A stretch of 23,667 bases of DNA, from contig JAZNII010000003.1 in the NCBI GenBank assembly GCA_045577415.1, positions 1 to 23,667 of the forward strand, written 5' to 3'. This stretch comes from SVTX01 sp045577415. Its GTDB lineage: Bacteria > Bacillota > Clostridia > Oscillospirales > CAG-272. The notes under the pieces were generated by a model. That model did not search any database and was not told the DNA's origin. It saw nothing but the letters and a program-made list of their open reading frames with translations. Of this stretch, positions 12,441 to 21,008 are shown piece after piece. The translations under genes and the position numbers were made by a program. Each line of letters starts with the position of its first letter. Within the stretch, counting starts at the first letter, position 1.

Positions 12441-13691
12441 TTATTCCGCAGCGCTCTCTCCCGAGACAACCGCAGTGGAAAACGCTATCTGAAGATTGAA
12501 GCCGCCGGTATATGCGTCAAGATCAAGCACCTCGCCCGCGAAATAAAGTCCCTTGACAAGCTTTGATTCCATGGTCTTGGGATTTATCTCGGAAACGGCA
12601 ACGCCGCCCTTGGTAATTATCGCTTCGTCGATAGGACGGAAGTGAAGGAGCGGTATCCGCATATATTTGATAGCTTCAAGCAGCCTTCTTCTTTCTTCCT
12701 TCGTTACCGAATTGACCTTTTTGCGCGGATCAATGCCGCAAATGTCGATTATCGGCTCTATCGCCTTAAGCGGCAGAAGATCGCCAAGCGAATTTATAAA
12801 ATCCTTGTTATTGTACTTGATAAAATCGGCTCTTATCCTCGCGTCAAGCTCCTGCTCGTCGAGGGCAGGCTTGAGGTCGATGAGAGCGTCGTAAATTCCT
12901 TTTTCAATATCGGGGATGTGCGCGGAAGCTGACAGTACCATAGGTCCCGTCATGCCGAAATGAGTGAACATCATCTCGCCGAAATCCTCGTAGGTCGCCT
13001 TACCGTTATCTCTGCGGACTATTTTCAGCGACACGTTTTTCAGCGAAAGTCCCTGCATTCTCTGACAGAGATTGCCTCCCGCAACGATCGGAACAAGTGA
13101 CGGTCTCAGCTCGGTCACCGTATGTCCTGCCTGACGAGCAAAGCGGTAGCCGTCTCCGTCCGAGCCTGTGCCGGGATAGGACTTTCCACCGGTGCAGACT
13201 ATAACGCTGTCGCAAGGATATCTTTTCTCACCAGCAAGGACGGCAGTAACGCATCCGTCGGCTATTTCAAGCGAGGTTATCTTGTCGTGAAGTGTCTGAA
13301 CGCTCACGTCGCGGCATCTGTCACTCAGCGCCTTGACAATATCAGCCGCTCTGTCGGAAACGGGAAAAACCCGCCTTCCTCTCTCGACCTTTAAAGGAAC
13401 TCCGCAGCCCTCGAAAAAATCCATGGTGTCCGAAGTTGAAAAACGGTTCAGTGCCGCGTAAAGGAAGCGGGGATTTGTAGGCACATTATTTAAAAACTCG
13501 TTTGTCGGGCAATCATTTGTAACATTACATCTTCCCTTGCCCGTGATGCGCAGCTTTTTACCAAGGCGGTCGTTTTTTTCAAACAGCAACACCTCGGCGC
13601 CCATATAAGACGCGTGGATTGCCGCCATCATCCCCGCTGCTCCGCCGCCGATCACCGCCACAGTCTTTTTATCTTTATTTATCTCCATCAT
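12441..13691 (-). CDS. HI0933/BaiN-family FAD-dependent oxidoreductase
   Basis: 416 residues. The FAD-binding motif is GGGAAG near residue 15, followed by LLFEKNDRLGKKLRITGKGRCNVTN (family-specific), a middle block GGKSYPGTGSDGDGYRFA, FTHFGMTGP, and the C-terminal KGGVAVSEINPKTMESK and YFAGEVLDLDAYTGGFN. Relatives are called YhiN, aminoacetone oxidase-like or BaiN (bile acid reduction); the true substrate of most members is unknown, so no reaction is assigned. The start was set at the ATG at 13691, one base after the rpiR stop; the frame runs on to 13793, but that part lies within rpiR. No separate ribosome binding site is clear, so coupling to rpiR translation is likely. Confidence 0.9.
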   Translation of the reverse strand: MMEINKDKKTVAVIGGGAAGMMAAIHASYMGAEVLLFEKNDRLGKKLRITGKGRCNVTNDCPTNEFLNNVPTNPRFLYAALNRFSTSDTMDFFEGCGVPLKVERGRRVFPVSDRAADIVKALSDRCRDVSVQTLHDKITSLEIADGCVTAVLAGEKRYPCDSVIVCTGGKSYPGTGSDGDGYRFARQAGHTVTELRPSLVPIVAGGNLCQRMQGLSLKNVSLKIVRRDNGKATYEDFGEMMFTHFGMTGPMVLSASAHIPDIEKGIYDALIDLKPALDEQELDARIRADFIKYNNKDFINSLGDLLPLKAIEPIIDICGIDPRKKVNSVTKEERRRLLEAIKYMRIPLLHFRPIDEAIITKGGVAVSEINPKTMESKLVKGLYFAGEVLDLDAYTGGFNLQIAFSTAVVSGESAAE

Positions 13692-13692
13692 A

Positions 13693-14556
13693 TCAGCCGT
13701 TATTCTTATCGTAAACGTTATATTCGTCCCACACGTTTTCAAGGCGTCTGAGTCTTTGGGAAAATTCCTCGCTCCGCTCTCTCGTAACGGCAACTATAAG
13801 CGCGTTTATAACCGACATAGGTGCGACCAGAGAGTCGGCAAAGGACGCCATATCGCTCTGCGCGACGAGCAGCTGATCGGCTTGCTCGGCTATGGGTGAG
13901 CTTTCGCTATCGGTAAGCGCGATAACGTCGGCACCCGCGCGTTTGGCGTACTCGACGCCTTTTATAATACTCTTGGAGTATCTTGGAAAGCTGACGGCTA
14001 TAAGCACGTCGTCATTTCCTATACTCATCATCTGCTCGAAGGTCTCGCTTCCCGAGGTAGTCTGGATAAGACGCACGTTGTCCGAGATCATTCTGAAGCT
14101 GTAATTGAGAAATCCCGCAAGATAGGACGACGCTCGCATACCCAGAATATACACGGTCTTTGCGTCGATAATATTCTTGATGGCGGCATCAAAAGCCTCT
14201 TTATCAATACCCTCAAGGGTTCTCTTTATCTTGTCCATATCCGAGCAGAGGACCTTTTCAAGCACATCACCCTCACCGATAAGGCTATTGGTGACCTCTA
14301 TTCTCTGCACTGCCGTCAGCTTGGCGCGGATCAGCTCTTTAAGAGAACGCTGGAAATCGGGATAGCCCTCAAACCCAAGCTCGATAACGAATCGCACAAC
14401 CGTGGACTCACTGACACCGACCTCACGTCCAAGTCTTGCGGCGGTCATGTAAGCCGCCTTGTCGTAATGCTCGCCAACGTATGCGGCGATCTGCTTTTGT
14501 CCCTTGGAAAACCTTGAGTAATTTTCATCAATATATTTTAAAATATCTGTTTTCAA
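13693..14556 (-). CDS. RpiR/MurR-family transcriptional regulator
   Basis: 287 residues. The N-terminal winged helix-turn-helix (about 1-77) includes FSKGQKQIAAYV, GVSESTVVRFVIELGFEGYPDF and LKELI. The C-terminal SIS domain (about 125-260) includes VYILGMRASSYLA, TTSGSETFEQM and DVLIAVSFPRYSKSII, and would bind a phosphosugar. The start is TTG at 14556, with TAAGG 8 nt upstream; no ATG lies nearby and the resulting N-terminus is normal for the family. Relatives control sugar phosphate or amino sugar use. Here it is first in a run of housekeeping genes, and its ligand and targets cannot be read. Confidence 0.92.
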   Translation of the reverse strand: MKTDILKYIDENYSRFSKGQKQIAAYVGEHYDKAAYMTAARLGREVGVSESTVVRFVIELGFEGYPDFQRSLKELIRAKLTAVQRIEVTNSLIGEGDVLEKVLCSDMDKIKRTLEGIDKEAFDAAIKNIIDAKTVYILGMRASSYLAGFLNYSFRMISDNVRLIQTTSGSETFEQMMSIGNDDVLIAVSFPRYSKSIIKGVEYAKRAGADVIALTDSESSPIAEQADQLLVAQSDMASFADSLVAPMSVINALIVAVTRERSEEFSQRLRRLENVWDEYNVYDKNNG

Positions 14557-14609
14557 AGCAAAAACCTTACCTTTCGGTCAAAACTTTAGTGTAAAATAAT
14601 ACATCTTAT

Positions 14610-14638
14610 ATTATAAACCTTTTTCGGAGAATTGTCAA
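14610..14638 (-). promoter_or_regulatory. Perfect consensus promoter of the rpiR-cmk-ispH run
   Basis: On the - strand TTGACA (14638-14633), 17 nt, TATAAT (14615-14610), matching sigma-70 consensus at all twelve bases. An inverted repeat TAATA-N7-TATTA (14598-14614) overlaps the -10 and start site and could be the RpiR operator (autoregulation). Confidence 0.9.
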
Positions 14639-14661
14639 TCAAAATATTATGCTTTGTCGGC

Positions 14662-14695
14662 ATAAGCGTTAGTATCTTTGGATGCTAACGCTTAT
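14662..14695. terminator. Hairpin at the end of the nucleotidyltransferase gene
   Basis: A 15-bp stem ATAAGCGTTAGTATC (14662-14676) pairs with 14681-14695, with one G-T pair, around TTTG. It overlaps the stop codon of the gene ending at 14692. The T-rich tail is on the + strand side only (TTTATAT); in the - direction the tail is GC-mixed, so termination of the upstream gene is likely but not certain. Confidence 0.6.
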
Positions 14696-15864
14696 TTTAT
14701 ATGATTATTCAATTTCAGATCATCCATAAGAGAGCCTATTTCGTCGACCTTTTCTCTCTTAAGGCTTGCGTTTCTTTGCATCTCACGTACCGATCTTCCC
14801 ACATTTTTCTTTTTGAAAACCTCCACCCAGCGCCGCACTTGATAAAATGGCATCAACGCAGGACTTTTGAGGTCGGGATATTTCAGCTTCAAATGGTCGT
14901 AGGACACGAAAATACGCGAGCCGGCATAACCAAGCTTGCCGCCGCGCTTTTGTTGCCTTGCGGCAATAAAGGATTCCTCGGCGCCGTAGACACCCCCACG
15001 AAGAAGATACTTTTCCATTCTTTCGGTCAGTCCGTCATGCTCTTTTTTCAAGAACCAAACCTCCGAAAGAGCTTCAGCCGCCGCAAAAAAGCCTTCGATC
15101 TCACTCATTTTACACAAGTTCAAAGTTTCTTCGTGATCATAGTCTCTATCTCGGTTCAGCAGCCACAGATCGAGGAAAGGACGGATACCGCAACCGCCAC
15201 TAACAAAATGATAGGACGCGTGAGCCAACGTATGGTAAACAAAAAACTCCTTTGAAAGAATATGACGTTGCGCTCCCTCATGGGCAGGCTTGGCGTATTC
15301 CCACACGCGCTCCAGCACAGCGTCAAGCAACTCGATGTCCTCTTTTATGTTAAAATGAAGCTCAAGATGCACTCCGCCGTCCGAATACAGAGAGACGTCG
15401 TGATATTCCTTTTTTTCGTCGGCTTTGTAACCGAGATCTTCGACGAGAACGGCAATCGCTCTCTCCAGATCATTCTCGTGAACGAGAACGTCAATATCAC
15501 AGCTCGTTCTCATCCAAGGCTCGGGATAGAGGTCGCGAATGACCGCGCCTTTAAGGGGAATGAACGGTATCTTCGCTGTCTCAAGAGTGTCGGATATTCT
15601 GTCAAGCTCGTGCTTTTGGTTCTCGTAACGGTAGATCGCCACAAGCTGCTGCTTGGCAAACTTCCCTGCCGTTTTACTGTCGCCTAAAAGTCCTGCATTA
15701 TCAAGCGCCGCCCCTACAACGTGAGCCATATCGTGGCTTTTTGATAATTTGTAAAGATGACCGAGTGTTTCTTCGTTAAGCTCTTGAAAAATATTTTTAT
15801 CAAGCGTTTCTCCGCAGAGAACGGAGCGCAAAAGCGCGAAAAGCATATTATTTACGTCATTCAT
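14692..15864 (-). CDS. NTP_transf_5-type nucleotidyltransferase family protein
   Basis: 390 residues. The nucleotidyltransferase core shows PLKGAVIRDLYPEP (103-116) followed by the metal-binding acidic pair in TSCDIDVLV (D123, D125), then ELGYKADE-like and HLELHFNI segments, and a helical C-terminal half with HTLAHASYHFVSGGCG and DLWLLNRD. This is the layout of the uncharacterised nucleotidyltransferase family (NTP_transf_5). Substrate is unknown; relatives turn up beside surface-polysaccharide genes and in other accessory loci. The start is at 15864, with GAAGGAG 8 nt upstream. It follows the XRE regulator by 26 nt, so the pair form one transcript. The big polysaccharide operon upstream has its own terminator, so any link to it is only by neighbourhood. 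Confidence 0.82.
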   Translation of the reverse strand: MNDVNNMLFALLRSVLCGETLDKNIFQELNEETLGHLYKLSKSHDMAHVVGAALDNAGLLGDSKTAGKFAKQQLVAIYRYENQKHELDRISDTLETAKIPFIPLKGAVIRDLYPEPWMRTSCDIDVLVHENDLERAIAVLVEDLGYKADEKKEYHDVSLYSDGGVHLELHFNIKEDIELLDAVLERVWEYAKPAHEGAQRHILSKEFFVYHTLAHASYHFVSGGCGIRPFLDLWLLNRDRDYDHEETLNLCKMSEIEGFFAAAEALSEVWFLKKEHDGLTERMEKYLLRGGVYGAEESFIAARQQKRGGKLGYAGSRIFVSYDHLKLKYPDLKSPALMPFYQVRRWVEVFKKKNVGRSVREMQRNASLKREKVDEIGSLMDDLKLNNHIK

Positions 15865-15890
15865 ATCTTGCGCTCCTTCTTTAAAAACTT

Positions 15891-16217
15891 TTACTTTTTG
15901 GCATGTTTGATCAACGTGTCAACGACATCATATATCCTCTCTTGTTCTGCCGAGGGCAACTTCTCAATCTTTGTCGTCATTTCCGTAGACTTGATCGAGT
16001 ATCCTGTTGTCAGAACTCCTGCCAACAGTTGATCTGCTGATACACTTAACGTATTTGCAATCTTAATGAACGTTTCGAGTTTCGGAATCTTTTCTCCACG
16101 CTCAATCATACCGACGTATGTGAGACTTAATCCAAGCATCTCGGAAAATACCTCTTGACTCCATTTTCTTTCTTCTCTGAAGAATCTGATACGCTTGCCC
16201 ATGGTGTTGATGCTCAT
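15891..16217 (-). CDS. XRE-family (Cro/CI-type) transcriptional regulator
   Basis: 108 residues. The helix-turn-helix (about 6-62) includes IRFFREERKWSQEVFSEMLG and LTYVGMIERGEKIPKLETFIKIANTLSVS, a standard HTH_3 domain; the last 40 residues are a short helical tail, probably for dimerisation. AGGAGG lies 6 nt before the ATG at 16217. It is followed after 26 nt by the nucleotidyltransferase gene. Two copies of a near-palindromic site in its promoter suggest it represses itself and its partner. A toxin-antitoxin or prophage origin is not supported by any neighbour. Confidence 0.9.
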   Translation of the reverse strand: MSINTMGKRIRFFREERKWSQEVFSEMLGLSLTYVGMIERGEKIPKLETFIKIANTLSVSADQLLAGVLTTGYSIKSTEMTTKIEKLPSAEQERIYDVVDTLIKHAKK

Positions 16218-16245
16218 CTTTTCCCTCCTGTTGGTTATTTACCTT

Positions 16246-16314
16246 AACTATTAGTATATCTCAAAAGCATAAAAACTTGTAGAAACCAAGCGTAGGAGCA
16301 TATAACTAATAGTT
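16246..16314 (-). promoter_or_regulatory. XRE promoter with paired candidate operators
   Basis: AACTATTAGT (16246-16255) and its exact reverse complement ACTAATAGTT (16305-16314) lie 59 nt apart. Each contains a near-perfect palindrome ACTA-T/A-TAGT. The first overlaps the best -10 box, TATACT on the - strand (16258-16253); the second lies about 50 nt upstream of it. The -35 box is weak. Confidence 0.6.
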
Positions 16315-16392
16315 GGTAATTTCGTCATTTCACAATATAATTTATGGCTCCAATTACATTTTTTTAGCAAAGATTAATATGAAACAAGAAAA

Positions 16393-16433
16393 AGTGGAGA
16401 TATCCGCGATAAAAAATCGCAAATATCTCCACT
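16393..16433 (-). terminator. Terminator of the polysaccharide operon
   Basis: Stem AGTGGAGATAT (16393-16403) with 16423-16433 and an inner stem GCGAT (16406-16410) with 16416-16420, separated by a 2-nt internal loop. Read on the - strand it is followed by a T-rich tail (TTTTTCTTGTTT), as expected for a rho-independent terminator after capG. Confidence 0.92.
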
Positions 16434-16458
16434 AAAAATCAAGTAAAGACACAAATTA

Positions 16459-17649
16459 TCAGAATTTTCGCCAGACCATTTTATTTACAACACCCGTGTA
16501 GGACTGAATGATCTTGACTACTTTGGTAGAAACGTTTTCGTCGGTGTAAGTAGGCACGGGGATACCGTCATCACCAGCAAGGGTCATAGAAACCGCGGTA
16601 TCAACGGCTTGCAGAAGCGAATTTCCGTCGATTCCCGCAAGGATGAAGCAAGCCTTGTCAAGCGCCTCGGGACGCTCGGTGGAGGTTCTTATGCAGACCG
16701 CGGGGAAAGGATTTCCTACGCTTGTGAAGAAGGAGCTTTCCTCGGGGAGTGTTCCGCTATCGGAAACCACCGCAAAAGCGTTCATCTGCAAGCAGTTGTA
16801 GTCGTGGAAGCCGAGAGGCTCGTGACAGATTACTCTCTTATCAAGCTCAAAGCCGCTTGTTTCAAGTCTCTTTTTACTTCTCGGGTGGCAGGAGTAAAGC
16901 GCGGGCATGTCGTACTTCTCTGCCATTCTGTTTATTGCCGTAAAGAGCGACAAAAAGTTCTTTTCGGTGTCGATATTCTCCTCTCTGTGGGCAGAAAGAA
17001 GGATATATTTTTTCTTTTCAAGACCGAGGCGCGCATGGATATCACTTGCCTTGATCTCGTCAAGATTTGCATGAAGCACCTCTGCCATGGGCGAGCCTGT
17101 GACGTAGGTTCTCTCCTTGGGCAGACCGCAATCGTGCAGATAGGTTCTCGCCTGCTCGGAGTATGCAAGGTTGACGTCGGAAATGATGTCAACTATGCGG
17201 CGGTTGGTCTCCTCGGGAAGGCATTCATCCTTGCAACGGTTACCTGCTTCCATGTGGAAGATCGGAATGTGAAGTCTCTTTGCCGCGATAGCCGAAAGAC
17301 AGGAGTTGGTGTCGCCGAGGATAAGAAGAGCGTCGGGCTTGATAGCATTCATCAGCTTATAGGAGCAGTTGATGATATTGCCGACCGTCGCGCCCAGATC
17401 GTCGCCTACGGCATCCATATATACCTCGGGAGCGTCAAGCTTCAGATCCTTGAAAAACACGCCGTTGAGGTTATAGTCGTAATTCTGACCCGTGTGAGCG
17501 AGAATACAATCGAAATACTTACGGCACTTGTTTATTACCGCCGCAAGACGGATGATCTCAGGGCGTGTGCCGACGATAATAAGTAGCTTAAGTCTGCCGT
17601 CGTTTTTGAAAGAAACGTCGCTGTAATCAAGTTTTATGTTCATTTCCAT
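16459..17649 (-). CDS. capG: UDP-GlcNAc 2-epimerase family, CapG-like (UDP-L-FucNAc formation)
   Basis: 396 residues of the non-hydrolysing UDP-GlcNAc 2-epimerase fold. Visible motifs are VGTRPEIIRL, LILGDTNS, HMEAGNR, EETNRR, SAHREENID and SDSGTLPEES, all active-site blocks of this family. Right after capE and capF it should be CapG, which epimerises C2 of UDP-N-acetyl-L-pneumosamine-type sugar to UDP-N-acetyl-L-fucosamine. A plain WecB making UDP-ManNAc is the alternative, but gene order argues against it. The start ATG at 17649 overlaps the capF stop by one base (TAATG), with GAGGTGG 7 nt before. About 20 residues precede the usual start of the fold. It is the last gene of the operon and is followed by the terminator. 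Confidence 0.9.
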   Translation of the reverse strand: MEMNIKLDYSDVSFKNDGRLKLLIIVGTRPEIIRLAAVINKCRKYFDCILAHTGQNYDYNLNGVFFKDLKLDAPEVYMDAVGDDLGATVGNIINCSYKLMNAIKPDALLILGDTNSCLSAIAAKRLHIPIFHMEAGNRCKDECLPEETNRRIVDIISDVNLAYSEQARTYLHDCGLPKERTYVTGSPMAEVLHANLDEIKASDIHARLGLEKKKYILLSAHREENIDTEKNFLSLFTAINRMAEKYDMPALYSCHPRSKKRLETSGFELDKRVICHEPLGFHDYNCLQMNAFAVVSDSGTLPEESSFFTSVGNPFPAVCIRTSTERPEALDKACFILAGIDGNSLLQAVDTAVSMTLAGDDGIPVPTYTDENVSTKVVKIIQSYTGVVNKMVWRKF

Positions 17650-18848
17650 TATTCTACCACCTCAAAAAAAGTATCGGGACGCGCGGGGTCGAACTGCTCG
17701 TTTGCCCACATAAGGGTGACGAGATCGTCTGTGTCCGACAGATTTATTATATTATGTGTATAACCCGGGAGCATGTGTATCGCTTCGATCCTCTCGCCGC
17801 TGACCTCGAAATTCAGCACCTCGTCGGAGCCGATTTTACGCATTTGTATAAGTCCCTTTCCACTGACGACTATAAAGAACTCCCACTTGGTATTGTGCCA
17901 ATGCTGACCCTTGATAATGCCGGGCTTCGAGATATTTACCGAGAACTGACCGCATTTTTCAGTCTTTAATAGCTCGGTGAAGCTGCCTCTTGCGTCCACG
18001 TTCATCTTTAAGGGGAAAGACACCTTTTCGTGAGGAAGATAGGACAAATATGTGCTATAAAGCTTCTTTGCAAAGCTGTTTTCGGGAATTTCGGGCATTA
18101 CCAGCGTCTTTGGCTGGTCGCGGAAGCTTTCAAGCAGCGAAACTATCTCGCCTAAGGTCACCTTGTGCGTCACGGGAGCGGCGCAATACTTTCCGTCATC
18201 GCAAAGCACGGTATCTATGCCGTCAAACTCGCAACGATGCTCTCTATTCTCAAGTGCGGCAATCATTTCGTTAACGAGATCGTCGATGTAGAGCAATTCA
18301 AGCTGAACCGAGGGGTCGTTGACGGTTATGGGCAGATCATTGGCGATATTGTTGCAAAAAGTAGCGACGGCGCTATTGTAATTAGGTCTGCACCACTTGC
18401 CAAAAAGGTTGGGAAAACGGTAAACGAGAACCTTTGCGCCGCTCTCCTCGCCATAAGCGAAAACAAGCTCCTCGCCTGCTTTCTTGCTTCTGCCGTAGTC
18501 ACTGTCGTAGCGACCGATGCAGGTCGCCTGAATTGAGGACGAGATCATCACGGGACATTTGTTGTTATACTTTTTCAGCGTGTCAAGCAGCTTTGAAGCA
18601 AAGCCGAAGTTCCCCTGCATAAATTCCTCGGGATTTTGGGGACGGTTGACACCTGCCAGATTAAAGACAAAATCCGCTTCCCTGCAAGCCTCGTCAAGAA
18701 CGCTCTCGTCGGTATCAATATCGTAGAGATAAAGCTCGTCGATTGCAAGACCCGAAAAACGCCTGTCTTTGCCGTCACGGATATTTTTGAGAGCTTCGGT
18801 GAGGTTTTTGCCCACAAAGCCGTAAGCTCCGGTTATAAGTATTTTCAT
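17649..18848 (-). CDS. capF: CapF-like bifunctional SDR reductase with C-terminal cupin
   Basis: 399 residues. The N-terminal SDR domain (about 1-260) has the cofactor loop GAYGFVG (7-13), FNLAGVNRP, SSSIQAT and the YGRSK catalytic Tyr/Lys, and it reduces the 4-keto sugar with NADPH. The C-terminal cupin (about 285-399) shows GQHWHNTKWEFFIVVSGKG and HMLPGYTHNI, whose His and Glu residues bind a metal and catalyse C3 epimerisation in the S. aureus enzyme. That two-domain layout is specific to CapF. It takes the CapE product and passes UDP-2-acetamido-2,6-dideoxy-L-talose to CapG. Its start overlaps the capE stop by one base and its stop overlaps capG in the same way, so all three are translated in step. 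Confidence 0.93.
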   Translation of the reverse strand: MKILITGAYGFVGKNLTEALKNIRDGKDRRFSGLAIDELYLYDIDTDESVLDEACREADFVFNLAGVNRPQNPEEFMQGNFGFASKLLDTLKKYNNKCPVMISSSIQATCIGRYDSDYGRSKKAGEELVFAYGEESGAKVLVYRFPNLFGKWCRPNYNSAVATFCNNIANDLPITVNDPSVQLELLYIDDLVNEMIAALENREHRCEFDGIDTVLCDDGKYCAAPVTHKVTLGEIVSLLESFRDQPKTLVMPEIPENSFAKKLYSTYLSYLPHEKVSFPLKMNVDARGSFTELLKTEKCGQFSVNISKPGIIKGQHWHNTKWEFFIVVSGKGLIQMRKIGSDEVLNFEVSGERIEAIHMLPGYTHNIINLSDTDDLVTLMWANEQFDPARPDTFFEVVE

Positions 18849-19897
18849 TATGCCCTACCCATCTTCGCAAGCTCTTCCTGAATGTACGCAAGAGAAGCTA
18901 TCTTCGCCTTGGTTTCTTCAACATTAAGCAGCTGAGTGTTGTGTGAATTGAATTCGGTCAAGGTGTTTCTCTCTGTGTTACCCTGATTGAAATATTTATC
19001 ATAGTTCAATCCTCTCTTATCGCAGGGTACGCGGTAGAAATTACCGAGGTCGATGGCGTTTGAACATTCCTCGTTGGTAAGGAGCGTCTCGTACATCTTC
19101 TCGCCGTGACGGATACCGATAACTTTGATATTCTCCTTGTCACCGCCGAAAAGCTCGCAGACTGCTTCCGCTTGGGTCTTGATAGTGCAAGCAGGCGCTT
19201 TCTGAACAAGAATATCGCCGCTCTCTCCATGCTCAAAGGCAAAGAGTACAAGATCTACCGCCTCGTCAAGAGACATAATAAATCTCGTCATGGTGGGGTC
19301 GGTAATGGTGATGGGATTGCCTGCCTTGATCTGGTCGATCCAAAGCGGTATGACAGAACCGCGGGAACACATAACGTTGCCGTATCGCGTGCAGCAGATC
19401 TTGGTCTTTTCGGGGCTGACGGTTCTCGACTTTGCCACGATGACCTTCTCCATCATAGCCTTACTCGTTCCCATAGCGTTTACGGGGTAAGCCGCCTTAT
19501 CGGTGGAAAGGCAGACTATATTCTTAACACCCGCGTCGATAGCGGCGGTCAGTACGTTCTCTGTACCCAGGACGTTGGTCTTGACCGCTTCAATTGGGAA
19601 AAACTCGCAGGATGGCACCTGCTTCAGCGCCGCCGCGTGGAATATGTAGTCAACTCCGTGCATAGCGTTGCGAACGCTTGCTATGTCGCGGACGTCGCCG
19701 ATATAGAATTTTATCTTTTCGGCGACCGCAGGCTTTGTCACCTGAAAATAGTGACGCATATCATCCTGCTTTTTTTCGTCGCGAGAGAAAATTCTGATCT
19801 CACCGATGTCGGTTTCAAGAAAGCGGTTCAATACGGCGTTACCGAAAGAGCCTGTTCCGCCTGTAATAAGAAGTGTTTTTCCTGTAAAAAGTCCCAT
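18848..19897 (-). CDS. capE: CapE-like UDP-GlcNAc 4,6-dehydratase/5-epimerase
   Basis: 349 residues. Extended SDR with TGGTGSFG (13-20) for NAD(P), FHAAALKQVPSCEFFP, and STDKAAYPVNAMGTSK in place of the classic YxxxK: the Tyr position is Met (MGTSK), as I recall for CapE and related 4,6-dehydratases where Asp and Lys of the TDK do the chemistry. The block CCTRYGNVMCSRGSVIPLW follows. The C-terminal part has VIGIRHGEKMYETLLTNEE, typical of the FlaA1/CapE group. The CapF-CapG genes after it make L-FucNAc the best product; FlaA1-type sugars are less likely. The start is ATG 19897, with GGAAGG 8 nt upstream, 4 nt after the decarboxylase stop. Confidence 0.92.
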   Translation of the reverse strand: MGLFTGKTLLITGGTGSFGNAVLNRFLETDIGEIRIFSRDEKKQDDMRHYFQVTKPAVAEKIKFYIGDVRDIASVRNAMHGVDYIFHAAALKQVPSCEFFPIEAVKTNVLGTENVLTAAIDAGVKNIVCLSTDKAAYPVNAMGTSKAMMEKVIVAKSRTVSPEKTKICCTRYGNVMCSRGSVIPLWIDQIKAGNPITITDPTMTRFIMSLDEAVDLVLFAFEHGESGDILVQKAPACTIKTQAEAVCELFGGDKENIKVIGIRHGEKMYETLLTNEECSNAIDLGNFYRVPCDKRGLNYDKYFNQGNTERNTLTEFNSHNTQLLNVEETKAKIASLAYIQEELAKMGRA

Positions 19898-19901
19898 AAT
19901 A

Positions 19902-21008
19902 TCAACCTTCCAAATATTTCATAAAGTTTTCTTTGTTTTCTTTTGCGGTGGTGGTGGGTCTGCCGAGGTTGTCTCTCGCTCCGATAGAGCATTTGACCTC
20001 AATAAAGGTAAGTTTTTCGGCGGTCTTTGCCTCGATCAGCGCCTTGTCGAGAGCCTCAAAGCTATCGACCGACACGACCGCAGGATAACCGCAGCCTTCG
20101 GCGATCTTACACATATCTATCTTCTCGGCAACGGTAGGCATACCGCCCACGGTCTCGTGAGCGCCGTTGTTGATGACCATGTGAACCACGTTTTGGGGGG
20201 CGTTTGCGCCAAGCAGCGCCATAGCTCCCATGTGCATGAGTACTGCACCGTCACCGTCGATTATCCAGACCTTTCTGTCGGGCTTTTCATTTGCTATGCC
20301 GAGCGCGATAGACGATGAATGACCCATAGAGCCAACGGTTAGAAAATCCGAGCCGTGGGTCTGTCCGCGCCTCTCTCTTATCTCGAAAAGCTCTCTTGAC
20401 GCCTTACCCGTTGTGGAAATGACTATATCCTCACCGCTAACCGATGCGATATGCTCGATTATCTCCTCGCGTATCATCTTATTATCATTCTCATATTTGA
20501 CCTTTCCGTCAAATTCAAGCGCGCCCTTACGGACTACGAACGCTACCTGCTTTCCCTTTGAGAGCAAGGCTTTGAACTCTGCCATTTTAGCGTCAAGCTC
20601 GTCCTCCGTGGTGTCCTTACCGATAATGAACGTGGCAATATCCATATCTTCAAGGAGCTTTACGGTGACCTCGCCCTGATATATATGCTGAGGCTCGTCC
20701 TTGACACCCGGCTCACCTCTCCAACCTACGATGAATACGCAAGGGATGCCGTAGACCTTGTCGTTCATCAGCGATGCCACGGGATTGATGATGTTTCCAA
20801 GTCCACTGTTCTGCATATAGACTACGGGAACCTTGCCTGTTGCTAGATGATAGCCTGCCGCAAGTCCGACGGCGTTGCCCTCGTTGGCGGCAATTATATG
20901 CTTGTCCGATATACCGTATGTCTCCATAAGGTAATTGCAAAGCGGTTTGAGAAGCGAATCGGGTACGCCCGTAAAAAACTCAAATTCCTTTAAAAAATCC
21001 AATTTCAT
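19902..21008 (-). CDS. Phosphonopyruvate decarboxylase (TPP-dependent)
   Basis: 368 residues. It decarboxylates phosphonopyruvate to phosphonoacetaldehyde, the step that pulls the unfavourable PEP mutase reaction forward. Visible motifs are FTGVPDSLL near the start, the activating Glu in NEGNAVGLAAGYHLATGK, and the thiamine-diphosphate binding GDGA with the paired NN (DGDGAVLMHM ... VINNGAHETVGG). The length is normal for a single-chain Ppd. It starts on the ATG that overlaps the upstream reductase stop (TAATG). Sulfopyruvate decarboxylase is the nearest alternative, but the PEP mutase two genes upstream settles the substrate. Common gene names are ppd or aepY. Confidence 0.93.
   Translation of the reverse strand: MKLDFLKEFEFFTGVPDSLLKPLCNYLMETYGISDKHIIAANEGNAVGLAAGYHLATGKVPVVYMQNSGLGNIINPVASLMNDKVYGIPCVFIVGWRGEPGVKDEPQHIYQGEVTVKLLEDMDIATFIIGKDTTEDELDAKMAEFKALLSKGKQVAFVVRKGALEFDGKVKYENDNKMIREEIIEHIASVSGEDIVISTTGKASRELFEIRERRGQTHGSDFLTVGSMGHSSSIALGIANEKPDRKVWIIDGDGAVLMHMGAMALLGANAPQNVVHMVINNGAHETVGGMPTVAEKIDMCKIAEGCGYPAVVSVDSFEALDKALIEAKTAEKLTFIEVKCSIGARDNLGRPTTTAKENKENFMKYLEG

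Noticed and set aside
15891..16217. Prophage CI repressor
   Set aside because: No integrase, excisionase or phage structural gene is in the window.
16459..17649. WecB making UDP-ManNAc
   Set aside because: The fold is the same, but directly following CapE and a cupin-bearing CapF points to CapG and L-FucNAc.
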